From assembly GCA_910586205.1 (NCBI GenBank), contig CAJUGD010000021.1:1-64000 (forward strand): a DNA stretch of 64,000 nucleotides. Reading direction: 5' to 3'. The notes under the pieces are model-generated. The model did not search any database. It was given only the letters and a program-made list of their open reading frames with translations, and had not been told where the DNA came from. Made by a program: the position numbers and the translations under genes. Within the stretch, counting starts at the first letter, position 1. Every line of letters begins with the position of its first letter. The stretch comes from an uncultured Lachnospiraceae bacterium (GTDB taxonomy: Bacteria > Bacillota > Clostridia > Lachnospirales > Lachnospiraceae). Below, piece by piece: positions 25,105 through 33,844 of this stretch.

Positions 25105-26448
25105 TTATAGTTCTATAACCGGAATCCCCAAAAGCTCACAAACCGTCTTCATTTCTTCTGCCACGTCTGCCCAGACCAGGCTGTAATGATGAGGAATCCC
25201 CTCCTGAATGATCTCCTCAATCACCTGCCGTACCGGACGTTTGACCTTCACGTTGGCCATAATCCCACGAGTATACCGATCCTGATCCAAAGCCTCCCCT
25301 TTCATCAAAAACAGCTTATACGCTCCATTCAGATTGCAGAACCGGGCAATGGTTACTGCTCCTGGCTTTAATGCCCCCCAAAAAGCGCTTCCCTGCCCCG
25401 CCAAAGGATGATTTCGCATCCAAAGCTGGTATTTTGGATTGGCCAGGGAAGGAGCGCCGTTGCCGCAATGCCAAAAGGTCATCACATTTTCATCCTCATC
25501 AATATTGATCATATCCGTAATAAATGTAGGCAGCCCGGTCAAATAATTCTGAGCAATCTGGGCCAGCTCTGCATCCACATCCCCCTCACATCCAATATGT
25601 ACCCCGTCGTCTGCCAGACGGCCCAAAACAGCACATGGTGTGGTGTGAAGGTTCCCCATCTCCGGCCAGCACTTAATGACCCCAAAATCATACCCCTGCT
25701 GCCCCATAACCTCCTTTAATGCCAGATAAAGCCGGGCATGGTTCTCCAAATGTCCCTCAGGCAGCTCCACATCAAAGGTTTCTTCTACTCTGTCCATCTC
25801 CTTTTGACATGCTTCCTGGGAAATCTCCTCCATTCGGTCAAAAATCACTTTAAGATCCGTTTCCTCTATCTTTACCCCAAAGGTTCTGCGGATCAGTCCC
25901 TCATCAAAAGCACAATTATAAAAGGCCGTAGGGCGATAGCCCAAAAGTCCCAGATTTGTATGGCGCATAGCCTTTACTGCGTAATAAGCAAGAAGCAGCC
26001 TCTTTACCTTGTCTGCCGCCCGCTCATCCTCAAGACTCCCATAAACCGTATGGCATACTGCCCCCAGACGATGCAGCGCTGCTGCATTCATGGTCATGGC
26101 ACAAAGGGCATTGGCGTAAAGCCTGGTATTTTTCTCAAAAGGAACCTCATAAGGCGCCCACAAAATAATAGGAACCCGCACTGTCTCGGCCAGATAAGCA
26201 GCCACATCATCTCCCGTAAATGCGCCGTACACCATGACAATCACATCCACCCGGGCTGCCTGAAACTCCCTGGCTGTTTCCTCAAGAGTTTCCCTGCTGC
26301 AGACAATCTGCTCTGCCCTCACCGCCTTTATCTGGGAAGGCTGCTGCAAAAGCCATGTTCCGTACTCCTCCCGGCGTTTTTCCGGAAGCTCCCTGGGCCA
26401 TCTGCCAGAATAGGTTGTCACAAATCCAACATGTAGTTGTTCTTTCAT
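25105..26448 (-). CDS. L-fucose/L-arabinose isomerase-family protein
   Basis: A 447-residue protein with the two-domain fold of L-fucose isomerases: an N-terminal Rossmann-like half (VDVIVMVYGAFTGDD, VPIILWAPYEVP) and a C-terminal half with CWPEMGNLHTTPCAVLGRL and TFWHCGNGAPSLA, where the metal-binding Glu and His are expected. GGAGG precedes the ATG. The operator of the neighbouring LacI lies 50 bases upstream, so it belongs to that regulon. It should interconvert an aldose and a ketose, feeding the aldolase/SIS pathway; the specific sugar is unknown. Confidence 0.8.
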   Translation of the reverse strand: MKEQLHVGFVTTYSGRWPRELPEKRREEYGTWLLQQPSQIKAVRAEQIVCSRETLEETAREFQAARVDVIVMVYGAFTGDDVAAYLAETVRVPIILWAPYEVPFEKNTRLYANALCAMTMNAAALHRLGAVCHTVYGSLEDERAADKVKRLLLAYYAVKAMRHTNLGLLGYRPTAFYNCAFDEGLIRRTFGVKIEETDLKVIFDRMEEISQEACQKEMDRVEETFDVELPEGHLENHARLYLALKEVMGQQGYDFGVIKCWPEMGNLHTTPCAVLGRLADDGVHIGCEGDVDAELAQIAQNYLTGLPTFITDMINIDEDENVMTFWHCGNGAPSLANPKYQLWMRNHPLAGQGSAFWGALKPGAVTIARFCNLNGAYKLFLMKGEALDQDRYTRGIMANVKVKRPVRQVIEEIIQEGIPHHYSLVWADVAEEMKTVCELLGIPVIEL

Positions 26449-26497
26449 AAAATCCTCCTGTACGCGGTTTCTTTTATATTCTGCACAATTTCATTTT

Positions 26498-26515
26498 TGT
26501 AAACACGAGTGTATA
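26498..26515. promoter_or_regulatory. Operator of the second LacI regulator, upstream of the isomerase gene
   Basis: TGTAAACACGAGTGTATA is the reverse complement of TATACACTCGTGTTTACA, one base different from the site at 23935. Confidence 0.8.
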
Positions 26516-26587
26516 TAGTTCATAGTAACACATTATTCTTATTTGTCAACTTATTTTTGTTATAAATTATAGTCCTTTCATTTCTCC

Positions 26588-28198
26588 TCATTCTAAAACC
26601 CCTGCTGCCTGAAGTAAAATCCCCACTCCCAGAGTCAGCCCCACCAGCTTGTACATGGTCCAGCCTTTTACCCGTATCAGATAAAAAAGTAATCCTGTAT
26701 AAGCAGCCGACAGTGCCCCAGGAAAGAGTAAATCAAGAAATCCCTGCATATCCAGTATATTTTCCCCTCCCCTTTCAAATGTCAGAGCCATCTTGATGTC
26801 CACACAGCTTACAGCCAATCCGGCAATCACCGCCGTGCCGATGCTTCTTGCTGCTCCGGATAAGGAGTCCAAACGTTCCCGCAGCCTGCCTGCCAATGAC
26901 ATTCCCAGATTATACCCTAGGTTTTCACTAAACAGCTTCAGCCCCAAAAGAAGTCCGTTCATTCCCAAAAGAAATACAATCGGTCCTTCCATCATTCCCT
27001 GTCTGGCCATCACTGCCCCAATAGTGGAAAATACAGGCGCAAAGCAAAACTGAACCAGGGAATCCCCGATCCCTGCCAATGGTCCCATAAGGGCTACGCG
27101 GATATCCCGGCTTTCTTTTCCTGCAATCCCCCGATTCAAAGTCACCAGATGAATACTGGTAAGAATCGGCAGAAAATTAGGATTCACACTGCAGTATCCC
27201 ATGCTCTCCTTTAGTTCCTGACGAAAGGTTTCTTCATTGGGGCACACTTTCCGAAGCGCCGGAAACATCAAATCAGCATAGGACAAGCCTTCATAATTCC
27301 CGTAATTATATCCGTTTTGAAGAAAATAAGCCCGAAGCGCCGTTTTCCTGGAAATACGCCGAAGCTCTTTTTCTGATAAAACAGAAGCCTCTTTCCTGTC
27401 CTTATCCGGTATCTTTTCCTGAGTCTTTAATGTTTCCTGTTTATTGCTCCCTTTTATCCGGGCTTTCTCCTCTGCTTCTAAAAGCAGCCAGGTTATGGCT
27501 GCGGCAATCAATGCCACAGCCATAACCGGAAGCTTTAAATAAGCTGTAAGCACATACCCTGTAATCAGAAACGGAACCGCGTCCCTGCTGGCCATTATAT
27601 TTAAAATCACTGCAAAGCCCACTGCCGGCAGCATTTTCCCCGCTGTGCCTAATCCTTTTGTCAGCCATTCCGGAATCCCCGCGATCAGCCGTTCCATTCC
27701 CTCTACATGAAAAGCGGCAAAAAATCCAATCCCAAATCCTGCCGCCAGAAACAGAATCAGAGTACTGTTGGCCAGCAGGCGAAATCGTCTGTACTGTCCT
27801 TTTTCCACTGCATGTTCTGCCTGGGAAACCGCTCCGGTGGCAGCCGTATAAATGCCCGTGATCAGGAACTGAATCAGCACTGCAAATGGAAATGAGTAAG
27901 CCAGCGCTGCTCCTGTATCAATTCCTTTCTCCTTCATGACAATGGCAATGATAGTTCCGATAATACCCGGCCCTACCGGATTAGGAGGCACTGACCCGCC
28001 AGAGGATACACCGAATCCCAAAAAAGCCATCTCCCCAGCCGCCCCCATCAAAAGCCCGGTTCTGATGTCTCCCAGAATCACCCCCACTCCTGCCGCCATC
28101 ACCAAACACCGGGTCAGATAAGTTCCTGTCAGCATCCCTGTTATGCAGATACTCGTCCAGCCCCCAATCAAAATACATTGTATTAGATTTATCTCCAT
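26588..28198 (-). CDS. PTS mannose/fructose/sorbose-family IIC-IID fusion
   Basis: A 536-residue membrane protein that joins two normally separate PTS subunits. Residues 1 to about 235 are a IIC domain (GVILGDIRTGLLMGAAGEMAF, GGSVPPNPVGPG). A charged linker follows (about 235-275). Residues about 275-536 are IID (NGYNYGNYEGLSYADLMFPAL, GPLAGIGDSLVQFCFAPVF, NLGMSLAG). No IIA or IIB gene of this family is next to it. The sugar is unknown. GGGG lies before the ATG. The reading frame is clean across the junction, so this is a true fusion rather than a frameshift artefact. Confidence 0.87.
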   Translation of the reverse strand: MEINLIQCILIGGWTSICITGMLTGTYLTRCLVMAAGVGVILGDIRTGLLMGAAGEMAFLGFGVSSGGSVPPNPVGPGIIGTIIAIVMKEKGIDTGAALAYSFPFAVLIQFLITGIYTAATGAVSQAEHAVEKGQYRRFRLLANSTLILFLAAGFGIGFFAAFHVEGMERLIAGIPEWLTKGLGTAGKMLPAVGFAVILNIMASRDAVPFLITGYVLTAYLKLPVMAVALIAAAITWLLLEAEEKARIKGSNKQETLKTQEKIPDKDRKEASVLSEKELRRISRKTALRAYFLQNGYNYGNYEGLSYADLMFPALRKVCPNEETFRQELKESMGYCSVNPNFLPILTSIHLVTLNRGIAGKESRDIRVALMGPLAGIGDSLVQFCFAPVFSTIGAVMARQGMMEGPIVFLLGMNGLLLGLKLFSENLGYNLGMSLAGRLRERLDSLSGAARSIGTAVIAGLAVSCVDIKMALTFERGGENILDMQGFLDLLFPGALSAAYTGLLFYLIRVKGWTMYKLVGLTLGVGILLQAAGVLE

Positions 28199-28228
28199 AC
28201 TTGTCCCCTAACTTTTTTCTTTATCAGC

Positions 28229-29101
28229 CTACCATTTCTCAACACAGAATATAAAATGTCCGAGTCTTGTCTCAAACAGCAAGTGGCAGGAACATCGTGT
28301 CATAAAATCCTTACGAAACTCATCCCTTGTCAGCCTCTCCTCCTTATAAAGATGATATTCTGAATCAGACATGAAAAGTTTTCCTAAATGATGAAGAAAA
28401 TGTTCCAGAATCTTCATGGAAGCATCCCCTACCATCTCCGGCTTCTGCATGGCAGACAATCCCAGCATCATGCCCACACCCCGGCGGGCCAGCTGTTCCT
28501 CTAAGCCTAAAAGAATCTGGATATTTCCTCCCCCTTTGATGTCATAACACAGATGATAATAATAGCAATCCCGTATATTCCTTCCGTTGTAATCCCCGCT
28601 GACAAGCTCTGCCTCCAGGTGAAATACATCTTTCATAGCCTGATTAAATGCACTGGCTATGATATGTGTATCCAATGAATCTTCATAAACTCTTTTTGCC
28701 ACAATATTTCCGATAATTGCCTGATCCTCTGTCATAATATGTCCGGTCAGCCATCCGGCCATAACAGCGGAAAAATGCTCTACATCCTCTGGCGCATAGT
28801 CCGATTCCTCTAAGCGCTTTTTAAGAGAAACCAATGTAACATCCCTGAATTTGTCATGAATCCTTTTATGCTTTTCATACCCACTATAACCAATCGAACG
28901 CATATAGGCTTCTTCCTCAGAAAAATGGCCCATTGTATAATCTTCCAGAAAACGAATGCTTTCCTTGCAGGTATTTTGATAATTAGGTTCATATTCCATC
29001 TGTTCCATCAGCTTACCTACAATTTTAAAAAGCCTGGCATGTGCCTTATCCACAACGTCAACGCCAATCTTAAGCTTGTCATTCCATGATATTTTCCTCA
29101 T
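28229..29101 (-). CDS. Bacteriohemerythrin-domain protein with extra C-terminal domain
   Basis: A 290-residue cytosolic protein. Residues 1 to about 135 form a hemerythrin with all seven diiron ligands visible: His in DKAHARLF, His and Glu in GHFSEEEAYM, two His in KHKRIHDKF, and His and Asp in GHIMTEDQA. It should bind oxygen or sense oxygen, iron or NO. The C-terminal 150 residues (AFNQAMKDVFHLE to the end) are unrecognised; they are weakly reminiscent of CheX/CheC-like domains. It lies 30 bases upstream of the PTS fusion and may share its transcript. Confidence 0.82.
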   Translation of the reverse strand: MRKISWNDKLKIGVDVVDKAHARLFKIVGKLMEQMEYEPNYQNTCKESIRFLEDYTMGHFSEEEAYMRSIGYSGYEKHKRIHDKFRDVTLVSLKKRLEESDYAPEDVEHFSAVMAGWLTGHIMTEDQAIIGNIVAKRVYEDSLDTHIIASAFNQAMKDVFHLEAELVSGDYNGRNIRDCYYYHLCYDIKGGGNIQILLGLEEQLARRGVGMMLGLSAMQKPEMVGDASMKILEHFLHHLGKLFMSDSEYHLYKEERLTRDEFRKDFMTRCSCHLLFETRLGHFIFCVEKW

Positions 29102-29351
29102 TTTTTACTCCCCTTTCTGTTTTATTTTTCCTCTTTTATAAATTTATCACGGAAGTACTGTTCCAAATCTTTTGTACAATGAGAAGCATTCACGCCGACC
29201 TTTTTCTGGCAAAATTATGAACTCATTATATGGAAATCTCCAGACATAGTCAAGAATGTTTCTCTATTGGTATTGTATGAGCTTTTCCCATAAAAGTTAA
29301 TTTTTCTCTTGCTTTCCTGGCCTGAAGTGTTTAAAATACCAGTAAAGGATT

Positions 29352-29400
29352 CTAGAGCGTGTCTGAAAATTCATTCCCGCAATTTTCAGACACACTCTAG
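29352..29400. repeat. Palindromic dispersed repeat (complete copy)
   Basis: Arms 29352-29371 (CTAGAGCGTGTCTGAAAATT) and 29381-29400 pair with one mismatch around CATTCCCGC. The left arm plus loop recurs at 18491-18518. It lies 48 bases upstream of the Sel1 gene. The rest of the 29102-29448 gap contains AT-rich promoter-like sequence and no gene. Confidence 0.75.
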
Positions 29401-29448
29401 TTTTTGAAAGAGGGAACCATTTTTTAACAAAGAAAGAGGACTTAAGAT

Positions 29449-30771
29449 ATGGAAAACCATTATTCTGATACATTAAGGCAGGGAATCCAGCTTCTCTATT
29501 TTCAGTCAGATCCATCAAAATTCCCTGACGGTGTGCGGCTTTTGGAGCAGGCCGTGGCAAACGAGGAGCCTCATGCGTTCTATTTTCTGGCCAGATGTTA
29601 TGGCTGGGGCGATGGAAATGTTAAGGATGACGAGAGGAAAGCAAAAAAGCTATCCAAACGGGGCATTGAACTTGGAAGCGATCTCTGCGTGCTGGGCGCA
29701 GATCGTATGGATATTTTAAAAGGCGATATTGCCAATGCTATGACAGGAACGCTGGAGGATGCTTTTCATGGTGTGCTGGCCATGGCAGAGGCCGGAGAAC
29801 CTATGGCCCAGTATGCTGTCGGACTTTTTTACTTTTGGGGAGATATGCTTCTTCATTTCCAAAAGCCGTCAAAGGAAGATTTTATCAAATGCGAAAAACA
29901 AAATGCTGCCGAGGCATTAAAATGGTTCCGCCGCTCTGCTGAGAAGGGCTGTATCCCGGCTTTCAGAAATGCCTTTAACAGCGTGCGCAATGGCGTCAAC
30001 GGAGTGGAAAAGAACTTGGATGAAGCCCTTCGCTGGGCGGAAACTATGGACGGCAAGGTAGACATGCGGGATTATTACCATTCCCTTGTTCTGGAATATC
30101 AAGGCTTAAAACGCCATTCCGACGCCATCCGCTGGTGTGAAAAGGGTACCCGTCAGGGAGTCACTGTCTGCATGGTAGATTTAGGACTTGTGTACTTATA
30201 TGGCGACAGAGGCGCAAAGGAAGATGACGCCAAAGCCTTGGATCTTTTCAAAATGGCTGCTGAAGCAGGTGATGAATATGGGGCCTACAATGTGGGACGC
30301 TGCCTTTACAACGGCTGGGGTTGTGAGAAAAATTACAGCCAGGCTTTCTCCTGGTTTAATCAGGCTTTTAAGGGCGGACATCAGACATCCGAATCTTATC
30401 TTGCTCAATGCTATTTCTGGGGACGCGGCGTGGAGATCAATTATGAGATGGCAGTCAATATGATGAACGGATTGATAAAAGAGCGTCTCGACTACCCAAA
30501 AGAGCTTATGGGATATTGCTGTCTTTACGGTAAAGGAACAGGCGTGGATACCATTCGAGGCAAACGTCTTTTGGAGGAAGCAGCCCAGGCTGACAAAAAC
30601 ATGGCATGGAAATTCTTGGGAGATATGTATGACGGGGCAGTGGGAGTTCCGGAAAATATTCCGATGGCAGTATCCTGTTATCAGAAGGCGGCCGGAAAAG
30701 GAATCTCTGTAGCTACAGATGCCTTAAAACGGTATAAGAAGACAATATTCGGAAAGTGGAAAAGAAAATAA
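29449..30771 (+). CDS. Sel1-like (tetratricopeptide) repeat protein
   Basis: A 440-residue solenoid with about nine Sel1 repeats, each of the form A-x2-YN-x-G-x2-Y-x-G (examples: AGDEYGAYNVGRCLYNGWG, GHQTSESYLAQCYFWGRG, KNMAWKFLGDMYDGAVG). No signal peptide or membrane segment. GAGGA precedes the ATG. Sel1 proteins are protein-interaction scaffolds; the partner is unknown. It stands alone between a palindromic repeat and a shared terminator. Confidence 0.85.
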   Translation: MENHYSDTLRQGIQLLYFQSDPSKFPDGVRLLEQAVANEEPHAFYFLARCYGWGDGNVKDDERKAKKLSKRGIELGSDLCVLGADRMDILKGDIANAMTGTLEDAFHGVLAMAEAGEPMAQYAVGLFYFWGDMLLHFQKPSKEDFIKCEKQNAAEALKWFRRSAEKGCIPAFRNAFNSVRNGVNGVEKNLDEALRWAETMDGKVDMRDYYHSLVLEYQGLKRHSDAIRWCEKGTRQGVTVCMVDLGLVYLYGDRGAKEDDAKALDLFKMAAEAGDEYGAYNVGRCLYNGWGCEKNYSQAFSWFNQAFKGGHQTSESYLAQCYFWGRGVEINYEMAVNMMNGLIKERLDYPKELMGYCCLYGKGTGVDTIRGKRLLEEAAQADKNMAWKFLGDMYDGAVGVPENIPMAVSCYQKAAGKGISVATDALKRYKKTIFGKWKRK

Positions 30772-30784
30772 TACCGGCAGTGAT

Positions 30785-30842
30785 AAAAGCTCCTTTTCGG
30801 TAAGAATGCAGTGATGACCATTCTTACCAAAAAGGAGCTTTT
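30785..30842. terminator. Bidirectional terminator between convergent genes
   Basis: A long inverted repeat (24-base arms, AAAAGCTCCTTTTCGGTAAG and beyond) lies between the Sel1 stop and the PTS stop. It is flanked by A and T runs so it can end transcripts from both sides. Confidence 0.9.
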
Positions 30843-30874
30843 GGCAGTGTGCCCGCTGCCGGGCACATACAAGT

Positions 30875-32341
30875 TTACTTACAAAGTTTCTTAAATTCAT
30901 CTGCTACGAACTGGACCTGTGTGCCGATCACAACCTGCACGCTGGTCTTTCCGGGACGAATCACTCCAGCCACTCCGGCTGACTTAATCTTCTTTTCATC
31001 CACCTTGGTATTATCCACTACCTCCAGACGCAGACGTGTGATACAGTTGTCAATGGAAGCTAAGTTCTCCTTGCCGCCCACACCTTCCAGAATAATTTCT
31101 GCTATCTGTGTAAAGTTATCATTAGCCAGCACTACCTTCAGTTCATCCTCCTCGTCATCCTCACGTCCCGGAGTTTTCAGATTCCAGGCCGTAATGGCAA
31201 AACGGAACACCAGATAAAATACTGCGAAGGCCGCTATTCCAAGAGGCAGAATCAACCATGTTTTCGCAGCTGCCGGCAGGGTTGCGGAGAACAGAAGGTC
31301 TGTACCGCCTGCCGAGAAAGAGAATCCGGCGCGGAAGCCAAGCATTACGGTAATTGTGGTAAAAATTCCGTACAGCAGCGCATATACCACATACAAAGCC
31401 GGAGCCAGGAACATAAATCCAAATTCAAAAGGCTCTGTAACGCCGCAGATAAACGCACAAATCGCTGCGGAGGCAACCAGACCTACTGCCACATCCCGCT
31501 TCTCAGGTTTAGCACAATGTACCATAGCCAAAGCAGCTCCCGGAATACCAAACATCATACAGGGGAAGAACCCTGACATGTACATTCCCAAAGACCAGCT
31601 CACATCTGCCGAAGTCTCGCCTGCCCAGAAATGACTCAAATCTCCTAATCCGATGGTATCAAACCAGAAAACATTGTTGAGGGCGTGATGCAGCCCGGTA
31701 GGAATCAGCAAACGGTTCAGGAACGCATAGATACCGGCTCCAATGGCATCCATTCCGATAATCCCATTACCAACTGCGATCAACACGCCAAACACCACCG
31801 GCCATATAAACAGCAATACCACAGAAGCCAGAATGGAAACCACTCCTGCCACAATGGCCACGCACCGCTTGCCGCTGAAGAATGACAGCCAGTTAGGAAG
31901 TTTAGTCCTCTTAAAGCGGTTGTAGCATGAAGAACCGATTACACCGGATAAAATTCCGATAAAAGGATTGGCAATCTTATCAAATGCCAACACTTTATCC
32001 GGATTCTCGGCAATCGACGGAAACAGGGTGGTCACAAAACCTGTGGACAACAAAGTAGTTATCATCAGCCAGGAAGCCAGGGCCGCCAGACCGCCGGTTC
32101 CGTCATTGTCTTCTGACATCCCAACACCAACACCAATTACAAACAAAATTGCCATATTGTCAATCAGCGCTCCGCCTGCCTTCACCAAAAACAGTCCCAG
32201 CTTCGGCACAAAACCGACAATATCGCCGCCCTGCATGGAAGCCGGGCAGAATAAGTAACCAAATCCCATTAAGATACCGCAAATGGGGAGACACGCCACA
32301 GGGAGCATTAAAGCTTTCCCCAGTTTCTGAAGATACTTCAT
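30875..32341 (-). CDS. nagE: PTS system N-acetylglucosamine-type IICB component
   Basis: A 488-residue glucose-superfamily PTS permease. Residues 1 to about 390 are IIC with roughly ten membrane segments and the GlcNAc-type signature PTGLHHALNNVFWFD; GVTEPFEFGFMF is the substrate-loop motif. A charged linker leads to a IIB domain with the phospho-cysteine in IDNCITRLRLEV. There is no IIA domain; one must be supplied from elsewhere. The frame reaches 32413 but GGAGG lies six bases before the ATG at 32341. A perfect sigma-A promoter lies about 170 bases upstream. Confidence 0.88.
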   Translation of the reverse strand: MKYLQKLGKALMLPVACLPICGILMGFGYLFCPASMQGGDIVGFVPKLGLFLVKAGGALIDNMAILFVIGVGVGMSEDNDGTGGLAALASWLMITTLLSTGFVTTLFPSIAENPDKVLAFDKIANPFIGILSGVIGSSCYNRFKRTKLPNWLSFFSGKRCVAIVAGVVSILASVVLLFIWPVVFGVLIAVGNGIIGMDAIGAGIYAFLNRLLIPTGLHHALNNVFWFDTIGLGDLSHFWAGETSADVSWSLGMYMSGFFPCMMFGIPGAALAMVHCAKPEKRDVAVGLVASAAICAFICGVTEPFEFGFMFLAPALYVVYALLYGIFTTITVMLGFRAGFSFSAGGTDLLFSATLPAAAKTWLILPLGIAAFAVFYLVFRFAITAWNLKTPGREDDEEDELKVVLANDNFTQIAEIILEGVGGKENLASIDNCITRLRLEVVDNTKVDEKKIKSAGVAGVIRPGKTSVQVVIGTQVQFVADEFKKLCK

Positions 32342-32510
32342 AAATATCCTCCTCTCCATAATAAAAAATTTGGTGGTAATCATAAAAACCTGCTTTAAAA
32401 CGCAGACCTTCATTTTCGTTTTCTTTTTCTTTCCATGGAAAATGTTTCTGGCACCATTCTTGCGCCTTCATCTTTTGTACAACTTTACTATTTTTTTCAA
32501 TTCATTACTT

Positions 32511-32539
32511 ATTATATCAGTCATATTTTATAATGTCAA
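32511..32539 (-). promoter_or_regulatory. Consensus sigma-A promoter of the GlcNAc-type PTS gene
   Basis: On the minus strand TTGACA and TATAAT are exactly consensus and 17 bases apart. Transcription would start near 32504, leaving a leader of about 160 nt with room for leader control; a weak CTGC/GCAG hairpin followed by Ts is the only structure I see. Confidence 0.85.
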
Positions 32540-32585
32540 TATTTTTATTTATAATTAGTTTATGATTTTTTTAGATTTTTTATAT

Positions 32586-33728
32586 TTATTTTTTATTATA
32601 CATATTGCCAGGATCTCTTTCCTTCTCCTTTGCCCGATGATCCGCATCTTCTTTTACAAGCTCAATGACAACCGCTGTCAGAGGAATGAAAAAGATGATT
32701 CCCATAATACCGAAAAGCTCCCCTCCAATCATGGCAGCAACCAGAGTATAAAGGGGAGGAAGCCCTACCGATCCCCCTACCACCCGTGGATAGATAAACT
32801 GATTTTCAACAAACTGCACCGCCAAATATACAATCAAACACCGGATCACAGCAGAAGGAGCAATCAGCAGGGTGAGAAATGCACTGACAGCACAGGAAAT
32901 CAAGGCGCCTACATAGGGAATGATGGCGCATACTGCTGTCAGCATGCCCACCAGATTGCCGTAAGGCAGCCGGAACAGTGTAAAAGCCAGAAACATGAGG
33001 ATTCCCAAAATCACAGCCTCAAAGCACTGACTGGACAAAAAATTTGTAAAAGAACGGTAAAATACTGCGCAGAAATGAAGGATCCTCTCCTCCCATACCG
33101 GCTTTAAATAGGCATGGATTAATTTCCGGGAATGTCTGCCTAACCGCTCCTTTTCTGACAGCATATAGATGCAGATAATTGCGGCAAATACACCTGTCAC
33201 AAGAATATTAACCGTGAAGGAAACAGCACTCAGAATATTTCCAAACACCACATCCATGCCATTAGAAATATTCTGCATAACCTTCTCAAAATCAATGCCG
33301 GAAACCCACTCCTCCATCCACTCGATGTTCAGCTCCTGTCCGTTTAAATATTCAAGCCAACCCGGAATACTGGCTTTCACCTGGATATACAGACTCTCCA
33401 ACGAGCGGGTGATTTCCGGAACAAGCAAAATCAAAACCAAAAGAAACACAAGCAGGATAGAGATTATGGTAACCACAAGACTGATATTCCAAAGCTGGCT
33501 GTCAGAAGGCTGTGCTTTCCTATTTTTTAAAAGCCCTTTCAGCCGCTTTTTCACCCCATTTGCCGGAACGCTGATAAATAATGCCAAAATACCTCCGGCA
33601 ATGACAGGAAGCAGCAAATCAAGGATTTTTCCCGCAAGCCTCAGCACAAATGGCAGATTCATCAGTGCTGCAAACAGGCTGATTCCAACAACTGTTACCA
33701 ATAAATTTTGTTTTGTTTTTGTGTCCAT
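32586..33728 (-). CDS. AI-2E family transporter (PerM/YtvI-like)
   Basis: A 380-residue membrane protein of the autoinducer-2 exporter-like family. Hydrophobic segments lie near the N-terminus and in the second half, with a long soluble loop between them; the family signature appears as GGSVGLPPLYTLVAAMIGG and GIMGIIFFIPLTAVV. GAGGA precedes the ATG at 33728, which is preferred over the frame start at 33806. Members export small molecules or ions; the substrate is undefined here. Confidence 0.85.
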   Translation of the reverse strand: MDTKTKQNLLVTVVGISLFAALMNLPFVLRLAGKILDLLLPVIAGGILALFISVPANGVKKRLKGLLKNRKAQPSDSQLWNISLVVTIISILLVFLLVLILLVPEITRSLESLYIQVKASIPGWLEYLNGQELNIEWMEEWVSGIDFEKVMQNISNGMDVVFGNILSAVSFTVNILVTGVFAAIICIYMLSEKERLGRHSRKLIHAYLKPVWEERILHFCAVFYRSFTNFLSSQCFEAVILGILMFLAFTLFRLPYGNLVGMLTAVCAIIPYVGALISCAVSAFLTLLIAPSAVIRCLIVYLAVQFVENQFIYPRVVGGSVGLPPLYTLVAAMIGGELFGIMGIIFFIPLTAVVIELVKEDADHRAKEKERDPGNMYNKK

Positions 33729-33844
33729 AGCCTTCCTCTTAAACTCTTTTCTTCCCAATAATATCTCTAGCTCACCGATACAAAGAGGAACGATAAAGCC
33801 CTCCAAAAGTCAATTCCGGGCTGTTACCGTTCCCATCTTATCAC

